DNA from: Streptomyces sp. NBRC 110035
GTDB lineage: Bacteria; Actinomycetota; Actinomycetes; Streptomycetales; Streptomycetaceae
NCBI RefSeq assembly: GCF_000829695.1
Contig: NZ_BBNN01000015.1
Coordinates: forward strand, 310,001 to 374,000
DNA: 64,000 nucleotides
Direction of reading: 5' to 3'
Part shown: positions 10,640 through 20,592 of the stretch, piece after piece
Layout of the letters: each line of letters begins with the position of its first letter
How positions within the stretch are numbered: the stretch's first letter is position 1
Translations under genes and position numbers: made by a program
The notes under the pieces: model-generated
The model's database searches: none
What the model was told of the DNA's origin: nothing
The model's input: only the letters and a program-made list of their open reading frames with translations

Positions 10640-11389
10640 GTTTTCGGGGACATTTCCGGGTATGGGCAGCGTCCGGTGATGGCCGAAACCGGTTGTCGGG
10701 CGGTACGAACCGTCACCGCGGCATCACCCCTGCCCCCTCGCGCCGTGAGCGATCTCCATGGTCTCCCGCGCCGGATCCGGTGCCGGTCGCGCCCGCCCGC
10801 GACGCCCCGCCCGCACCTCTGCCGCGCGCTTTCGGCCGGTCCGCGCGACGGGCCGTCGCCCCTCCAGTGTCGCCCACGAACCGCGGTTGGCGTCCCCCGC
10901 GTGCGGGTCCGTCGCGCGCCTTTCACGTCGACCCCGTGCCTTCACGTCGGCCCTGCGCCTTCGCGCTTCCCTCGTGCTTGCCTCACCTCATGGCTCCGAG
11001 TGCGGCCGTGTCCGCGTCCATGTCCGACCCGCATCGGCATCGTCTGATCCGTATCGGCATCCGCGTCCGTATCCATGTCCGCGTGCACGGGTGTCGACCG
11101 CGCCGGAAGCCGGAAGCCGGAAGCGGGGAGCGGGAAGCCGGGAGCGGGGAGCCGGGTGCCGGGAGGCGGGGAAGCGGGGTGCCGGAAGGCGGAAGCCGGA
11201 AGCGGGGAGCGGGGAGCGGGAAGCCGGGAGCGGGGAGCCGGGTGCCGGGAGGCGGGGAAGCGGGGTGCCGGAAGGTGGAAGCCGGAAGCGGGGAGCGGGG
11301 AGCGGGAAGCCGGGAGCGGAGGGCCGGAAGGGGGGGGGAGCCGGGAGACGGAATCCGGGGTCGGGGGCGTTCGGGCCTCCCGTCTGCAC
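10640..11389. other. Non-coding stretch between the peptide locus and clpB
   Basis: About 750 bases. Open frames on both strands give low-complexity Arg/Gly/Ser/Pro text without codon bias or start signals, so no gene is called. The right third is the tandem G-rich repeat listed next. Confidence 0.65.
11116..11330. repeat. G-rich 79/86-bp tandem repeat upstream of clpB
   Basis: Two long units (11116-11194, 11195-11280) and a partial third (11281 onward) built from GGAAGC/GGGGAGC words. They differ mainly by an extra GCGGGGA heptamer and one base. The strand asymmetry (almost no C or T) suggests structure-forming DNA. It ends about 60 bp before the clpB HAIR. Confidence 0.8.
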
Positions 11390-11410
11390 CTTGAGTGGAA
11401 TAGACTCAAT
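11390..11410 (+). promoter_or_regulatory. HAIR operator of clpB
   Basis: CTTGAGT, seven bases, ACTCAAT: one mismatch from the consensus HspR site. TTGAGT (11391-11396) can also serve as a -35 element, so HspR would occlude the promoter. This places clpB in the HspR regulon with the dnaK operon. Confidence 0.9.
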
Positions 11411-11492
11411 TTTGTGTACGCTGGCAGAGTCAGCCAAGCCGAATCAGCCCTGAAGGCCGCTGAACGGTGATCGCAAGGAGGAGAACGCGAAC

Positions 11493-14090
11493 GTGGACGC
11501 CGAGCTGACCAACCGGAGCCGGGACGCGATCAACGCAGCCGGCAATCGGGCCCTGACCGGGGGACACCCCGACCTCACCCCTGCCCACCTGCTGCTCGCT
11601 CTGCTCGAAGGGCAGGACAACGAGAACATCACCGACCTGCTCGCCGCGGCCGACGCCGACCAGGCCGCCGTACGTTCCGGGGCCGAGCGGGTCCTCGCCG
11701 GGCTGCCGAGCGTCGCCGGGTCCACCGTCGCCCCGCCCCAGCCCAACCGTGAGCTGCTCGCCGTCATCGCGGACGCCCAGTCCCGCGCCCGTGACCTGGG
11801 CGACGAGTACCTCTCCACCGAGCACCTGCTCCTCGGCATCGCCGCGAAGGGCGGCGCCGCCGGCGAGGTGCTGTCCGGCCAGGGCGCCACCGCGAAGAAG
11901 CTGCAGGCAGCCTTCCAGCAGACGAGAGGAGCGCGCCGGGTGACGACGGCCGACCCCGAGGGTCAGTACAAGGCCCTGGAGAAGTTCGGGACCGACTTCA
12001 CCGAGGCCGCCCGGGAGGGCAAGCTCGACCCGGTGATCGGCCGGGACCAGGAGATCCGGCGGGTCGTGCAGGTGCTGTCCCGCCGCACCAAGAACAACCC
12101 CGTGCTCATCGGAGAGCCCGGCGTCGGCAAGACCGCCGTCGTCGAGGGGCTCGCGCAGCGGATCGTCAAGGGCGACGTGCCCGAGTCGCTGAAGGACAAG
12201 CGGCTGGTCGCGCTCGACCTGGGGGCGATGGTCGCCGGGGCCAAGTACCGCGGCGAGTTCGAGGAGCGGCTGAAGACGGTCCTCGCCGAGATCAAGGACT
12301 CCGACGGGCAGATCATCACCTTCATCGACGAGCTGCACACGGTCGTCGGCGCGGGTGCCGGCGGCGACTCCGCCATGGACGCCGGCAACATGCTCAAGCC
12401 GATGCTCGCCCGCGGTGAGCTGCGCATGGTCGGCGCCACCACCCTCGACGAGTACCGCGAGCGGATCGAGAAGGACCCGGCGCTGGAACGGCGCTTCCAG
12501 CAGGTACTGGTCGCCGAGCCGTCGGTCGAGGACTCCATCGCCATCCTGCGCGGCCTGAAGGGCCGCTACGAGGCCCACCACAAGGTGCAGATCGCCGACA
12601 GCGCGCTGGTGGCGGCCGCGACCCTCTCCGACCGTTACATCACCTCCCGCTTCCTGCCCGACAAGGCCATCGACCTCGTCGACGAGGCGGCTTCCCGGCT
12701 CCGCATGGAGATCGACTCCTCGCCCGTCGAGATCGACGAACTCCAGCGCGCTGTGGACCGGTTGAAGATGGAGGAGCTGGCGATCGGCAAGGAGACCGAC
12801 GCAGCCTCCCGTGAGCGGCTGGAGAAGCTGCGCCGAGACCTCGCCGACAAGGAGGAGGAACTGCGCGGCCTCAACGCCCGCTGGGAGAAGGAGAAGCAGT
12901 CCCTGAACCGGGTCGGCGAGCTGAAGGAGAAGCTCGACGAACTGCGCGGCCAGGCCGAACGCGCGCAGCGAGAGGGCGACTTCGACACCGCCTCCAAGCT
13001 GCTCTACGGTGAGATCCCCGGACTGGAACGCGACCTGGAGGCCGCCTCCGAGGCCGAGGAGGAGGTCGCCAGGGACACCATGGTCAAGGAGGAGGTCGGC
13101 TCCGACGACATCGCGGACGTCGTCGCCTCCTGGACCGGCATCCCCGCCGGCCGCCTGCTGGAGGGCGAGACGCAGAAACTGCTGCGCATGGAGGACGAGC
13201 TGGGCAAGCGGCTCATCGGCCAGAGCGAGGCCGTACGGGCGGTCTCCGACGCCGTACGCCGCAGCCGCGCCGGGATCGCGGACCCCGACCGCCCCACCGG
13301 CTCCTTCCTCTTCCTCGGCCCCACCGGCGTAGGCAAGACCGAACTGGCCAAGGCGCTCGCCGACTTCCTCTTCGACGACGAGCGGGCGATGGTCCGCATC
13401 GACATGTCGGAGTACAGCGAGAAGCACAGCGTGGCCCGCCTGGTCGGCGCCCCGCCCGGCTACGTCGGCTACGAGGAGGGCGGCCAGCTCACCGAGTCCG
13501 TGCGCCGCCGCCCGTACAGCGTGGTGCTGCTCGACGAGGTGGAGAAGGCGCACCCGGAGGTCTTCGACATCCTGCTCCAGGTGCTCGACGACGGCCGGCT
13601 CACCGACGGCCAGGGCCGCACGGTCGACTTCCGCAACACGATCCTGGTCCTCACCTCCAACCTGGGCAGCCAGTTCCTCGTCGACCCGCTGACCACCGAG
13701 GAGCAGAAGAAGGAACAGGTCCTGGAAGTGGTCCGGTCCTCCTTCAAGCCGGAGTTCGTCAACCGGCTCGACGACCTGGTCGTCTTCTCCGCGCTGACCA
13801 AGCCCGAGCTGGAGCGCATCGCCGCACTGCAGCTCGACCGGCTGGGCCGGCGCCTCGCCGAACGCCGGCTCGCCCTGGACATCACCCCCGAGGCGCTGGC
13901 CTGGCTGGCGGAGGAGGGCATGGACCCGGCCTACGGCGCCCGCCCGCTGCGCCGCCTGGTGCAGACCGCCATCGGGGACCGGCTCGCCAAGGAGATCCTG
14001 TCCGGCGAGATCAAGGACGGCGACACGGTCCGCGTGGACCGCGCCGGCGAGGGCCTCCTGGTGGGCCCGGCCACGGGCAAGACGCTGTAG
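11493..14090 (+). CDS. clpB: ATP-dependent disaggregase ClpB
   Basis: Hsp100 AAA+ chaperone of 865 residues. The N domain (1-145) is followed by NBD1 with Walker A GEPGVGKT (about 207), the coiled-coil middle domain (about 400-525, charged heptads), and NBD2 with GPTGVGKT (about 610). It extracts polypeptides from aggregates and hands them to DnaK-DnaJ-GrpE. The GTG start at 11493 follows AAGGAGGAG. A HAIR operator 83 bp upstream puts it under HspR. No protease-docking context is seen, as expected for ClpB. Confidence 0.98.
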   Translation: MDAELTNRSRDAINAAGNRALTGGHPDLTPAHLLLALLEGQDNENITDLLAAADADQAAVRSGAERVLAGLPSVAGSTVAPPQPNRELLAVIADAQSRARDLGDEYLSTEHLLLGIAAKGGAAGEVLSGQGATAKKLQAAFQQTRGARRVTTADPEGQYKALEKFGTDFTEAAREGKLDPVIGRDQEIRRVVQVLSRRTKNNPVLIGEPGVGKTAVVEGLAQRIVKGDVPESLKDKRLVALDLGAMVAGAKYRGEFEERLKTVLAEIKDSDGQIITFIDELHTVVGAGAGGDSAMDAGNMLKPMLARGELRMVGATTLDEYRERIEKDPALERRFQQVLVAEPSVEDSIAILRGLKGRYEAHHKVQIADSALVAAATLSDRYITSRFLPDKAIDLVDEAASRLRMEIDSSPVEIDELQRAVDRLKMEELAIGKETDAASRERLEKLRRDLADKEEELRGLNARWEKEKQSLNRVGELKEKLDELRGQAERAQREGDFDTASKLLYGEIPGLERDLEAASEAEEEVARDTMVKEEVGSDDIADVVASWTGIPAGRLLEGETQKLLRMEDELGKRLIGQSEAVRAVSDAVRRSRAGIADPDRPTGSFLFLGPTGVGKTELAKALADFLFDDERAMVRIDMSEYSEKHSVARLVGAPPGYVGYEEGGQLTESVRRRPYSVVLLDEVEKAHPEVFDILLQVLDDGRLTDGQGRTVDFRNTILVLTSNLGSQFLVDPLTTEEQKKEQVLEVVRSSFKPEFVNRLDDLVVFSALTKPELERIAALQLDRLGRRLAERRLALDITPEALAWLAEEGMDPAYGARPLRRLVQTAIGDRLAKEILSGEIKDGDTVRVDRAGEGLLVGPATGKTL

Positions 14091-14282
14091 CACCCCCGGA
14101 GGCACGGACGCCACGGTCTCCGTGACCACACCGGACGACCCGGATGTGATCATGGAGACCGGTGCGTGGGGGCGACCCGTCGGCCAGGCAGGTTGCCCGG
14201 CACGTGCCAAGAGAGAGAGGGTGGGACGTACGTCTGGTCCCATCCACGGCCGGACGCCAGACGACCGCAGGAGTGTCCCAGC

Positions 14283-14813
14283 ATGTCCATCGACCCGTCC
14301 TCGATTCCCAGCTTCGGGGGCCAGCAGCCGGAGCCGCAGCCCCAGGGCCCCGCCGGCCCCGTCGTCCCGGATCAGGACCTCGTGAAGCAGCTCCTCGACC
14401 AGATGGAGCTGAAGTACGTCGTCGACGACGAGGGAGACCTCGCGGCGCCGTGGGAGCAGTTCCGTACCTACTTCATGTTCCGCGGGGAGGGCGACCAGCA
14501 GATCTTCTCCGTGCGGACCTTCTACGACCGGCCGCACGGTATTGAGGAGAAGCAGCAGCTCCTCGAGTCGATCGACGACTGGAACCGCCGCACCCTGTGG
14601 CCCAAGGTCTACACCCACACCCATGACGACGGCACGGTCCGCCTCATCGGCGAGGCCCAGATGCTGATCGGCACGGGCGTCAGCCTGGAGCACTTCGTCT
14701 CGTCGACGGTCAGCTGGGTACGGGCCGCGATCGAGTTCGACAAGTGGCTCGTCGAGCAGCTCGGCCTGGAGCAGGAAGTCAACGAGGCGGAGAAGCCCGA
14801 GGACGGCGAGTAG
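14283..14813 (+). CDS. YbjN domain protein
   Basis: 176 residues. After a Pro/Gln-rich N-terminus comes the YbjN domain, a fold resembling type III secretion chaperones (WEQFRTYFMFRGEGDQQIFSVRTFY, with VSLEHFVSSTVSWVRAAIEF near the end; stretches quoted in part). The cellular role of actinobacterial YbjN proteins is unclear. The ATG at 14283 follows AGGAGTG. It lies 190 bp after clpB and is closed by a perfect 19-bp hairpin. Confidence 0.85.
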   Translation: MSIDPSSIPSFGGQQPEPQPQGPAGPVVPDQDLVKQLLDQMELKYVVDDEGDLAAPWEQFRTYFMFRGEGDQQIFSVRTFYDRPHGIEEKQQLLESIDDWNRRTLWPKVYTHTHDDGTVRLIGEAQMLIGTGVSLEHFVSSTVSWVRAAIEFDKWLVEQLGLEQEVNEAEKPEDGE

Positions 14814-14835
14814 CCACTCGCCCCCGCCGCAGGCA

Positions 14836-14893
14836 CGAAGGAGCCCGGCTCCGGAACCGACCCCCGAGGTCGTCCCGGAGCCGGGCTCCTTCG
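14836..14893. terminator. Bidirectional terminator between YbjN gene and serine hydrolase
   Basis: Perfect 19-bp arms (14836-14854 and 14875-14893) with a 20-base loop, sited between convergent genes. Its T-rich right flank (CTTCGGTCTCCTC) suits the plus-strand transcript. Confidence 0.88.
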
Positions 14894-14927
14894 GTCTCCT
14901 CACCGGGCCCACTGCCCGGGATCCTTC

Positions 14928-16106
14928 TCACGCGGGACGGCAGAGGGCACGGTCGACGAGATCGCGCAGCAGGTTCTCCTGACGGGCCGCCGTGTCCGGA
15001 TCTCCCGGGCGGCTGTGCACGGAGACGGTGATGCTGCGGCGGCCGTCCGTCGTGGTGGCGGCCCGGACGAGATAACCGAAGCCGCTTCCCCCGTGACCGA
15101 GGTGACCGCCACCGCAGGACAGGGGGGTGAAGAACAGCCCCAGCCCGCTCCGGGTGCCCACGGGATGGCCACTGTCCTCGGGCATGGGGACGGTGGTCCG
15201 CATGGTGGCGAGGGTGGCGGGTTCCAGCGGCCGGCCCCGGGCCAGGGTGGTGAAGAAGCGGTTCAGGTCACGGGCCGTGCCCGTCATTGCTCCGTCGGCC
15301 CCCAGGTCGAAGGGGCGGTAGGGAATCGTGGTGTCGACCATCGGGCCGTCCGGGGCGAACTGCTGGTGGTTGGCCGCGTGCGGCTGCGGCAGGAAGGGCC
15401 GGGGGCCGGGGATGTCCGTGTGACGCATCCCGAGAGGGCGCAGGATGCGCTCGCGGACCTGCTGCTCCCAGGAGCGGCCGGTGACGCTCTCGATGACCAT
15501 CCCGGCGAGGACGTAGTTCGTGTTGGAGTACTCCCAGTCCGTTCCCGGAGGGAAGACCGGTTCGTGGCGCATGGCCATGGCGACCAGCTGGTCCGGCCGG
15601 TAGGCGTGCCACCGACGGGCGTAGTAGGTTTCCACGCCCGGGTCGGGGAACACGTCGGCCGTGTAGTCGTACAGCCCGCTGGTGTGCTGCAGCAGATCGC
15701 GGAGTGTGATCGTACGACCGTCGTTGCCGGCGCCGGTCACCACCCCGGGCAGTAATCGCTCCACCGTCTGGTCGAGCGCCAGCCGCTCCTCGTCCACCAG
15801 CTGCAGCAACACGGTCGCGACGAACGTCTTGGTGACACTGCCCAGACGCAGATAGCCGTCCTCGGGAACCGGGCGGCCACCGACCAGGTCACCCACACCG
15901 GAGCGGGCGGTGGCGGCTCCCCGAGGGGTCTCCAGGCGGACCGAGACCCCCGTGACTCCGGCGTCGCGCAGCGCGTCGGCGCCGTGCTGCAGGAACTGCT
16001 CCACAGGAGAAGGGTGCGGCATGGGGGGCGCGGCCGCCGCGGACGGGGAAACCGCCACGGTCAGCGCCAGAACGGCGGCGGACGACGACAAGCGACGAAG
16101 AACCAT
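14928..16106 (-). CDS. Secreted serine hydrolase (class C beta-lactamase / DD-peptidase family)
   Basis: 392-residue S12-type serine hydrolase. The signal peptide (MVLRRLSSSAAVLALTVAV, cleavage near AAAA) is followed by the catalytic SVTK tetrad (Ser about residue 90), the YSN motif in WEYSNTNYVLAG, and the third box GHGGSGFGY. Such proteins act as D-alanyl-D-alanine carboxypeptidases, esterases or beta-lactamase-like enzymes outside the membrane; the substrate is not decided by sequence. The frame continues upstream to 16778 through an unrelated aminotransferase remnant, so the start is set at the ATG before the signal peptide. A TTA codon (plus-strand 15753-15755) makes translation bldA-dependent. 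Confidence 0.92.
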   Translation of the reverse strand: MVLRRLSSSAAVLALTVAVSPSAAAAPPMPHPSPVEQFLQHGADALRDAGVTGVSVRLETPRGAATARSGVGDLVGGRPVPEDGYLRLGSVTKTFVATVLLQLVDEERLALDQTVERLLPGVVTGAGNDGRTITLRDLLQHTSGLYDYTADVFPDPGVETYYARRWHAYRPDQLVAMAMRHEPVFPPGTDWEYSNTNYVLAGMVIESVTGRSWEQQVRERILRPLGMRHTDIPGPRPFLPQPHAANHQQFAPDGPMVDTTIPYRPFDLGADGAMTGTARDLNRFFTTLARGRPLEPATLATMRTTVPMPEDSGHPVGTRSGLGLFFTPLSCGGGHLGHGGSGFGYLVRAATTTDGRRSITVSVHSRPGDPDTAARQENLLRDLVDRALCRPA

Positions 16107-16422
16107 GGTCCGAAGGTAGGAACACTCCCCCTTCCACCGGCCATCCGGACCGCCCCCCCCGACCTGTCGGGGGCTTGCAGGATGGACAAGCGCCCGAAGA
16201 AACCCGAAGGCACCCGAGGGAAACCGAGGGAAGCTGAAGCGTGCTCGCGCGGTCGTTCCTGGGGCCTCGATTACAGCTTCGAGGCCTTCGGCTTCGCGGC
16301 GCCCCCTGACGGCCGGCGCGTTCGCGCTGCCGAGCAGCCACGGCCCGCCACCCCCGAGCGGGGCCCCTCCCGGTCCCGCAGTCGCGCCGTCGGGCTCGGT
16401 GACGCGGCGCTGTCCGCCCGGT
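16107..16422. other. Intergenic, no gene seen
   Basis: About 315 bases between the serine hydrolase start and the first aminotransferase remnant. No frame shows family resemblance; the long open frame crossing it is a fusion by chance of the remnant to the hydrolase. Confidence 0.55.
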
Positions 16423-16778
16423 GCCCCGGCCTCTTTGCGGTCGTGGAAGGCCGACGTGGGAATGGCGACGACGCCGGCGCGTTGCGGGAGAGCGGGGCAG
16501 AAGGCTTCGCCGTCGGTTTCGCCGAGGGGGCGGATGTCGGCGGTGGTGAAGTGGGTGCCGGCCGGCCGCAGGACGCCGAAGCCCGCCTCCGTGAGGCCCG
16601 CCGCGATCAGGTCCCGCTTGGCCAGCATGTCCGCGCGGAAGGCGTCGAAGCAGGTGTCGGGGAGGGCCAGGGCCTCGGCGACGGCGTACTGGAACGGGCC
16701 CGCGGAGACGTATGTCAGGTACTGCTTCGCCGAGCGCACCGCCGTCACCAGCTCGGGCGTACCCGTCACCCAGGCCAC
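16423..16778 (-). pseudogene. dapC-like aminotransferase 3' remnant, copy 1
   Basis: C-terminal part of a fold-type I aminotransferase, closely related to the intact gene at 23805-25001: WVTGTPELVTAVRSAKQYL at its start through IPTSAFHDRKEAGAP at its end. It lacks the first ~250 residues including the PLP lysine, and the final ~30 residues. Its 5' edge is at the same codon as copy 2. Residue changes (for example FCPALPQ for FCRALPE) show decay. No function is expected. Confidence 0.85.
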
Positions 16779-16805
16779 TCCCTATTCGCACGCCTATTTG
16801 TATGC
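16760..16805 (-). other. att-like junction of dapC copy 1
   Basis: On the minus strand, dapC sequence (CCTGGGTGACGGG) begins abruptly after 26 bases (16780-16805) that are not dapC. Those 26 bases match the corresponding stretch at copy 2 (23039-23064) at 16 positions, and every difference is a transition. This fits a recombined phage/element att half-site. Confidence 0.65.
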
Positions 16806-16813
16806 GGCGAGGG

Positions 16814-18118
16814 TCAGGCTGCGAGGAGTGTGCTCAGGACGACGGCGGGGTCGGCGTCGGGCGGTCCGGCCGGCCACCAGGTGCCCCGGTCCTTGGTGTA
16901 CGGGTACCACAGTCCGTCGCGGCCCAGGCGCAGCTGTGCGGCGTGGCCCTCGACGGTCCAGCGGTTGCGCCAGGAGCGGAGCCGGGGTGGTCTGCCGTCG
17001 GCCCAGTCTGCGCGCAGCGCTTCGCGGGCACGTTTCAGGTGGGAGGCGGGTGGGTTCCAGGGGCTTTCCAGTACGTCCAGGGATGCTGCGCCGCCGTGCC
17101 GCCATGCACGGGTGGCGGCTGCGAGCTCGTCGGGGGTGCGGCCGCAGTTCGAGGCGATCCTGGCGAAGACGTCCAGGGTGGGGTGAGTGGCGGCGAGGCG
17201 GACTGCGTCCTGCCATTCGGTGAGCGGGGCGGGTGGGGCGGTGTCGGTGTGCCGTGCGCCGAGAGCTCCGGCGAGGAGGTGGTGGGCACGCGCCGCGGCG
17301 TCGACGGCGAGCAGTTCCAGGGCTGCCGGGTCCAGACCGGACTCCGGGACGGCGGAATCCACCAGCGCGGGGCCGCGGCCGGGCCGATCGGGGAGCGGCG
17401 GCGGGCCGGGCAGGGGCGGTAGCGCGGTACGGGAGGCGAAGGTGGGCCCGGCTGGATCACCGGGCCGGGCCGGGAGCGCGGCCGGGCCCGCGCCTGCGGC
17501 CGCCGCGGATGCGGCGGAGGCGCGGGCGGTGTTGCGGCGGCCGAGCTCGTCCATCAGCTCCCGCTCGCCGCGACCCCGCAGGAGCAGCAGCACGAAGGGG
17601 TCGTGGTCCAGGAGTCGGGCGACCTGGTAGCAGAGGGCGGCGGCGTGTTTGCAGGGGTAGCCCCAGTCGGGGCAGCTGCATCCAGGGTCGAGGTCCCGGG
17701 GGCCGGGCAGCAGCGGGACACCGGCGGCTGCGGCGTCGTCGGCGAGCCCGGTGGGCATCTCGCCGTCCAGCAGCGCGGCGATGTTGGCGGCCCGCTCGGC
17801 GATCATGTCGAGCAGCTGGTCCCACTGCCGGTCCGTCAGCTGCTCGACCTGGACCGTGGAGCGGTACGGGGTGCGGTGGCTGCCTTGCACCGGGGCGGCG
17901 GCCGAGCCGGGGGCGATGGTGACCGGTCCGACCGCACCGCCGCGCGCGTAGGTCCGGCCGCGCGAGAGGCGGCCGGAGTCCAGGGAGGACTCCTCCAGGG
18001 AGCGTAGCCATGCGCGGCCCCACCAGGACTCGGCGAAGGGCGCGCGGCTGCCCTTGGTCGGCGGGAGCGCCTCGAAGGTACGGGCGGCCGACGTGCCCGG
18101 CCGGCTGCGCCTGGTCAT
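16814..18118 (-). CDS. SWIM zinc-finger protein
   Basis: 434 residues. The SWIM motif CxCx(n)CxH is present as CSCPDWGYPCKH (about residue 148). The N-terminal FAESWWGRAWLRSLEE block is typical of the actinobacterial SWIM proteins that pair with SNF2 helicases. The ATG at 18118 overlaps the helicase stop (ATGA). By association the pair is presumed to act in DNA transactions; the role is not established. The middle is Pro/Ala-rich. It sits inside the integration-scarred interval and its helicase partner is damaged, so its present function is doubtful. Confidence 0.85.
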   Translation of the reverse strand: MTRRSRPGTSAARTFEALPPTKGSRAPFAESWWGRAWLRSLEESSLDSGRLSRGRTYARGGAVGPVTIAPGSAAAPVQGSHRTPYRSTVQVEQLTDRQWDQLLDMIAERAANIAALLDGEMPTGLADDAAAAGVPLLPGPRDLDPGCSCPDWGYPCKHAAALCYQVARLLDHDPFVLLLLRGRGERELMDELGRRNTARASAASAAAAGAGPAALPARPGDPAGPTFASRTALPPLPGPPPLPDRPGRGPALVDSAVPESGLDPAALELLAVDAAARAHHLLAGALGARHTDTAPPAPLTEWQDAVRLAATHPTLDVFARIASNCGRTPDELAAATRAWRHGGAASLDVLESPWNPPASHLKRAREALRADWADGRPPRLRSWRNRWTVEGHAAQLRLGRDGLWYPYTKDRGTWWPAGPPDADPAVVLSTLLAA

Positions 18119-20592
18119 CGTCCCGTCCTTCGCAGCGTGACCAGTTCGGTCAGTTCGGTGTCGCTCAGTTCGCTGAAGGCAGCCTCGCCCGAGCCGAGCA
18201 CCGAGTCGGCCAGTTCCCGCTTCTGGCGGAGCATCTCGGCGACCCGGTCCTCCACGGTGCCCTCGGCGATCAACCTGTGTACCTGGACCGGCTGTGTCTG
18301 TCCGATCCGGTAGGCGCGGTCGGTGGCCTGGTCCTCCACGGCCGGGTTCCACCAGCGGTCGTAGTGGATGACGTGTCCGGCCCGGGTCAGGTTCAGACCG
18401 GTCCCGGCGGCTTTGAGGGACAGCAGGAACACCTTCTTCTCGCCGGCCTGGAAGGCGTCGACCATCTCCTCGCGGCGTTTGACCGTGGTGCCTCCGTGCA
18501 GGAACAGGGTGTCCACTCCGCGGTCGGCCAGGTGGCGCTCGATCAGCGCGCCCATGGCCACGTACTGGGTGAAGACCAGGGTCGACCCGTCCTCGGCCAG
18601 GACGGTGTCCAGGAGTTCGTCCAGGAGTTCCAGTTTCCCCGAGCGGCCCGGGAGCTTGGCGCCCGCGGATTCCTTCAGGAACTGCGCGGGGTGGTTGCAG
18701 ACCTGCTTCAGGCCGGTGAGGAGCTTCATCACCAGGCCGCGCCGGGCGATGCCCTGCCTCTCCTCGATCTCGGTCATGAGCTCGCGTACCAGCGCTTCAT
18801 ACAGCGAGACCTGTTCCTTCGTCAGGGACACCGGCTGGTCGGTCTCGGTCTTGGGTGGCAGTTCGGGCGCGATGCCGGGGTCGGACTTGCGCCTGCGCAA
18901 CAGGAAAGGGCGGACCAGCGCGGACAGTTGCCGGGCGGCCTGTTCGTCGCGGTCGCCCTCGACGGCCGTGGCGTAGCGGTCACGGAAGGAGGTGAGCGTG
19001 CCGAGCAGGCCGGGGGTGGTCCAGTCGAACAGTGACCACAGTTCGGACAGGTTGTTCTCGACCGGGGTGCCGGTCAGCGCTACCCGCCCCCGCGAGGGGA
19101 TCCGGCGCAGGACCTGGGCGGTGAGCGCGTGCGGGTTCTTGACGTGCTGGGCCTCGTCGGCGACGAGCAGTCCCCAGGAGTGCTGCGCGAGGCGTTCGGC
19201 GTCGCGGCGCATGGTCCCGTAGGTGGTCAGGACGAAGCCGCCGTCCGCTCCGCCGTCGAGGCCGGCCAGGTCGCGGCCGGGGCCGTGGAAGCGGCGCACC
19301 GGGGTGGCCGGTGCGAAGCGCTGGATCTCGCGCTCCCAGTTGCCGAGCAGTGAGGCAGGGCAGACCACCAGGGTCGGGCCGGCAGTGGTCTTCCGTTCCT
19401 GGCGGCGCAGGTGGAGAGCGATCAGGGTGACGGTCTTGCCCAGGCCCATGTCGTCGGCGAGACAGCCGCCCAGGCCGAGCGAGGTCATCCGGTGCAGCCA
19501 GTTCAGGCCGCGCAGCTGGTAGTCGCGCAAGGTTGCGGCCAGGGCTTTCGGCTGTCCCTGGGGCTCGTGCGCGGCGCGGGCCTCGGGGGCGGCGATTCGG
19601 GAGCGCAGCTCTTCCAGTACGCCGCTCGCGGTGACCGCCACTTGTTCGCCGTCCACTTCGACGCTACCGGTCAGCGCGGCGCCCAGAGCGTCGATCGCGG
19701 TGAACGTCGCCGTCCTGGACTGCGCGGCCCGTCGCAGCCGGCGGACCAGCTCCGGGTCCACGACCACCCACTGGTCGCGCAGCCGCACGATCGGCCGGTG
19801 AGCCTGGACCAGTCGTTCCAGCTCCTCCTCGGTGAGTTCCCGGTCTCCGAGCGCGACCCGCCAGCGGAAGTCCAGCAGGCCGCCGGAGGACAGGAAAGAC
19901 TCGGCCGCAGACTGCGTCCCCTGGGGGCGTACGGGTTCCAGGACTCCGGAGGCGGTCAGTTCGCGAACCAGCTCCTTGGGCCAGTGCACGGCGACCCCGG
20001 CGGCGGCGAGGCTTTCCGCCGCGTCGCCCAGCAGCGCCTGGGCCTCCTCGTCGGACAGCTCCAGACCGGCCGGGGCGGCGGAGTCCAGCATCCGGCCGGC
20101 TGGGGGCCAGGCACGGGCGGCCCGGCGCAGCATCAGCAGCGTGTCCACCTTGGCCCGTGGACCGAACAGTTCGGGGGCGCTGGCGCTGCCGGACCACAGG
20201 TCCGCGGCGTCGGCGAGCACCGTGGGATCGGCCAGGCTGCGCAGTTGGACCACGGCTCGGAAGGAGTCCGAGCGGCCCAGTTCCAGCCGCAGCGACACCG
20301 CCAGACCTGCGTCGCGGCCGGCGGCGACCTCCGCCGCCCAGCCTCGCTGCTCGGGCACGGACTGCGGAGCTCGGACCGCGAACGCCGGTCCGCCAGTCAC
20401 CTGGCGGGCGGCGGGAGGGCGGGCGAGGGAATCGGCCACGGCGTCCAGGAAGGCCCGCAGCAGCGGCTCGGCCGCCGGAAGCGTGAGGGGGAGAGCCCGG
20501 GAACTGCGACCGCGCGGGCCTCCGGAGGCATGGCGGCGGCCAGGGAAGCCAACCGCTCGCGGTCCTCGGTGTCCAGCGGGCCGGCCCGCCAC
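18115..20592 (-). CDS. SNF2-family helicase, longest intact frame
   Basis: Open frame of up to 825 codons holding the full SNF2/Swi2 ATPase core: Walker A DDMGLGKT, DEAQ box in VADEAQHVKN, TGTPVENN, then the helicase C-terminal half with QATDRAYRIGQTQPV. Homology in this frame begins only near ALPLTLPAAEPLLRAF (about 20505); the ~30 codons before that are out-of-frame text. The missing N-terminal region is encoded just upstream in another frame (see the fragment at 20505-20957). If translated alone it would be an N-terminally truncated helicase. Confidence 0.7.
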   Translation of the reverse strand: MAGRPAGHRGPRAVGFPGRRHASGGPRGRSSRALPLTLPAAEPLLRAFLDAVADSLARPPAARQVTGGPAFAVRAPQSVPEQRGWAAEVAAGRDAGLAVSLRLELGRSDSFRAVVQLRSLADPTVLADAADLWSGSASAPELFGPRAKVDTLLMLRRAARAWPPAGRMLDSAAPAGLELSDEEAQALLGDAAESLAAAGVAVHWPKELVRELTASGVLEPVRPQGTQSAAESFLSSGGLLDFRWRVALGDRELTEEELERLVQAHRPIVRLRDQWVVVDPELVRRLRRAAQSRTATFTAIDALGAALTGSVEVDGEQVAVTASGVLEELRSRIAAPEARAAHEPQGQPKALAATLRDYQLRGLNWLHRMTSLGLGGCLADDMGLGKTVTLIALHLRRQERKTTAGPTLVVCPASLLGNWEREIQRFAPATPVRRFHGPGRDLAGLDGGADGGFVLTTYGTMRRDAERLAQHSWGLLVADEAQHVKNPHALTAQVLRRIPSRGRVALTGTPVENNLSELWSLFDWTTPGLLGTLTSFRDRYATAVEGDRDEQAARQLSALVRPFLLRRRKSDPGIAPELPPKTETDQPVSLTKEQVSLYEALVRELMTEIEERQGIARRGLVMKLLTGLKQVCNHPAQFLKESAGAKLPGRSGKLELLDELLDTVLAEDGSTLVFTQYVAMGALIERHLADRGVDTLFLHGGTTVKRREEMVDAFQAGEKKVFLLSLKAAGTGLNLTRAGHVIHYDRWWNPAVEDQATDRAYRIGQTQPVQVHRLIAEGTVEDRVAEMLRQKRELADSVLGSGEAAFSELSDTELTELVTLRRTGR

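Noticed and set aside
10676..11394. Several plus and minus frames before clpB
   Set aside because: They read through G-rich tandem repeats giving GSGERGAGSR-type text, with no start signals or codon bias.
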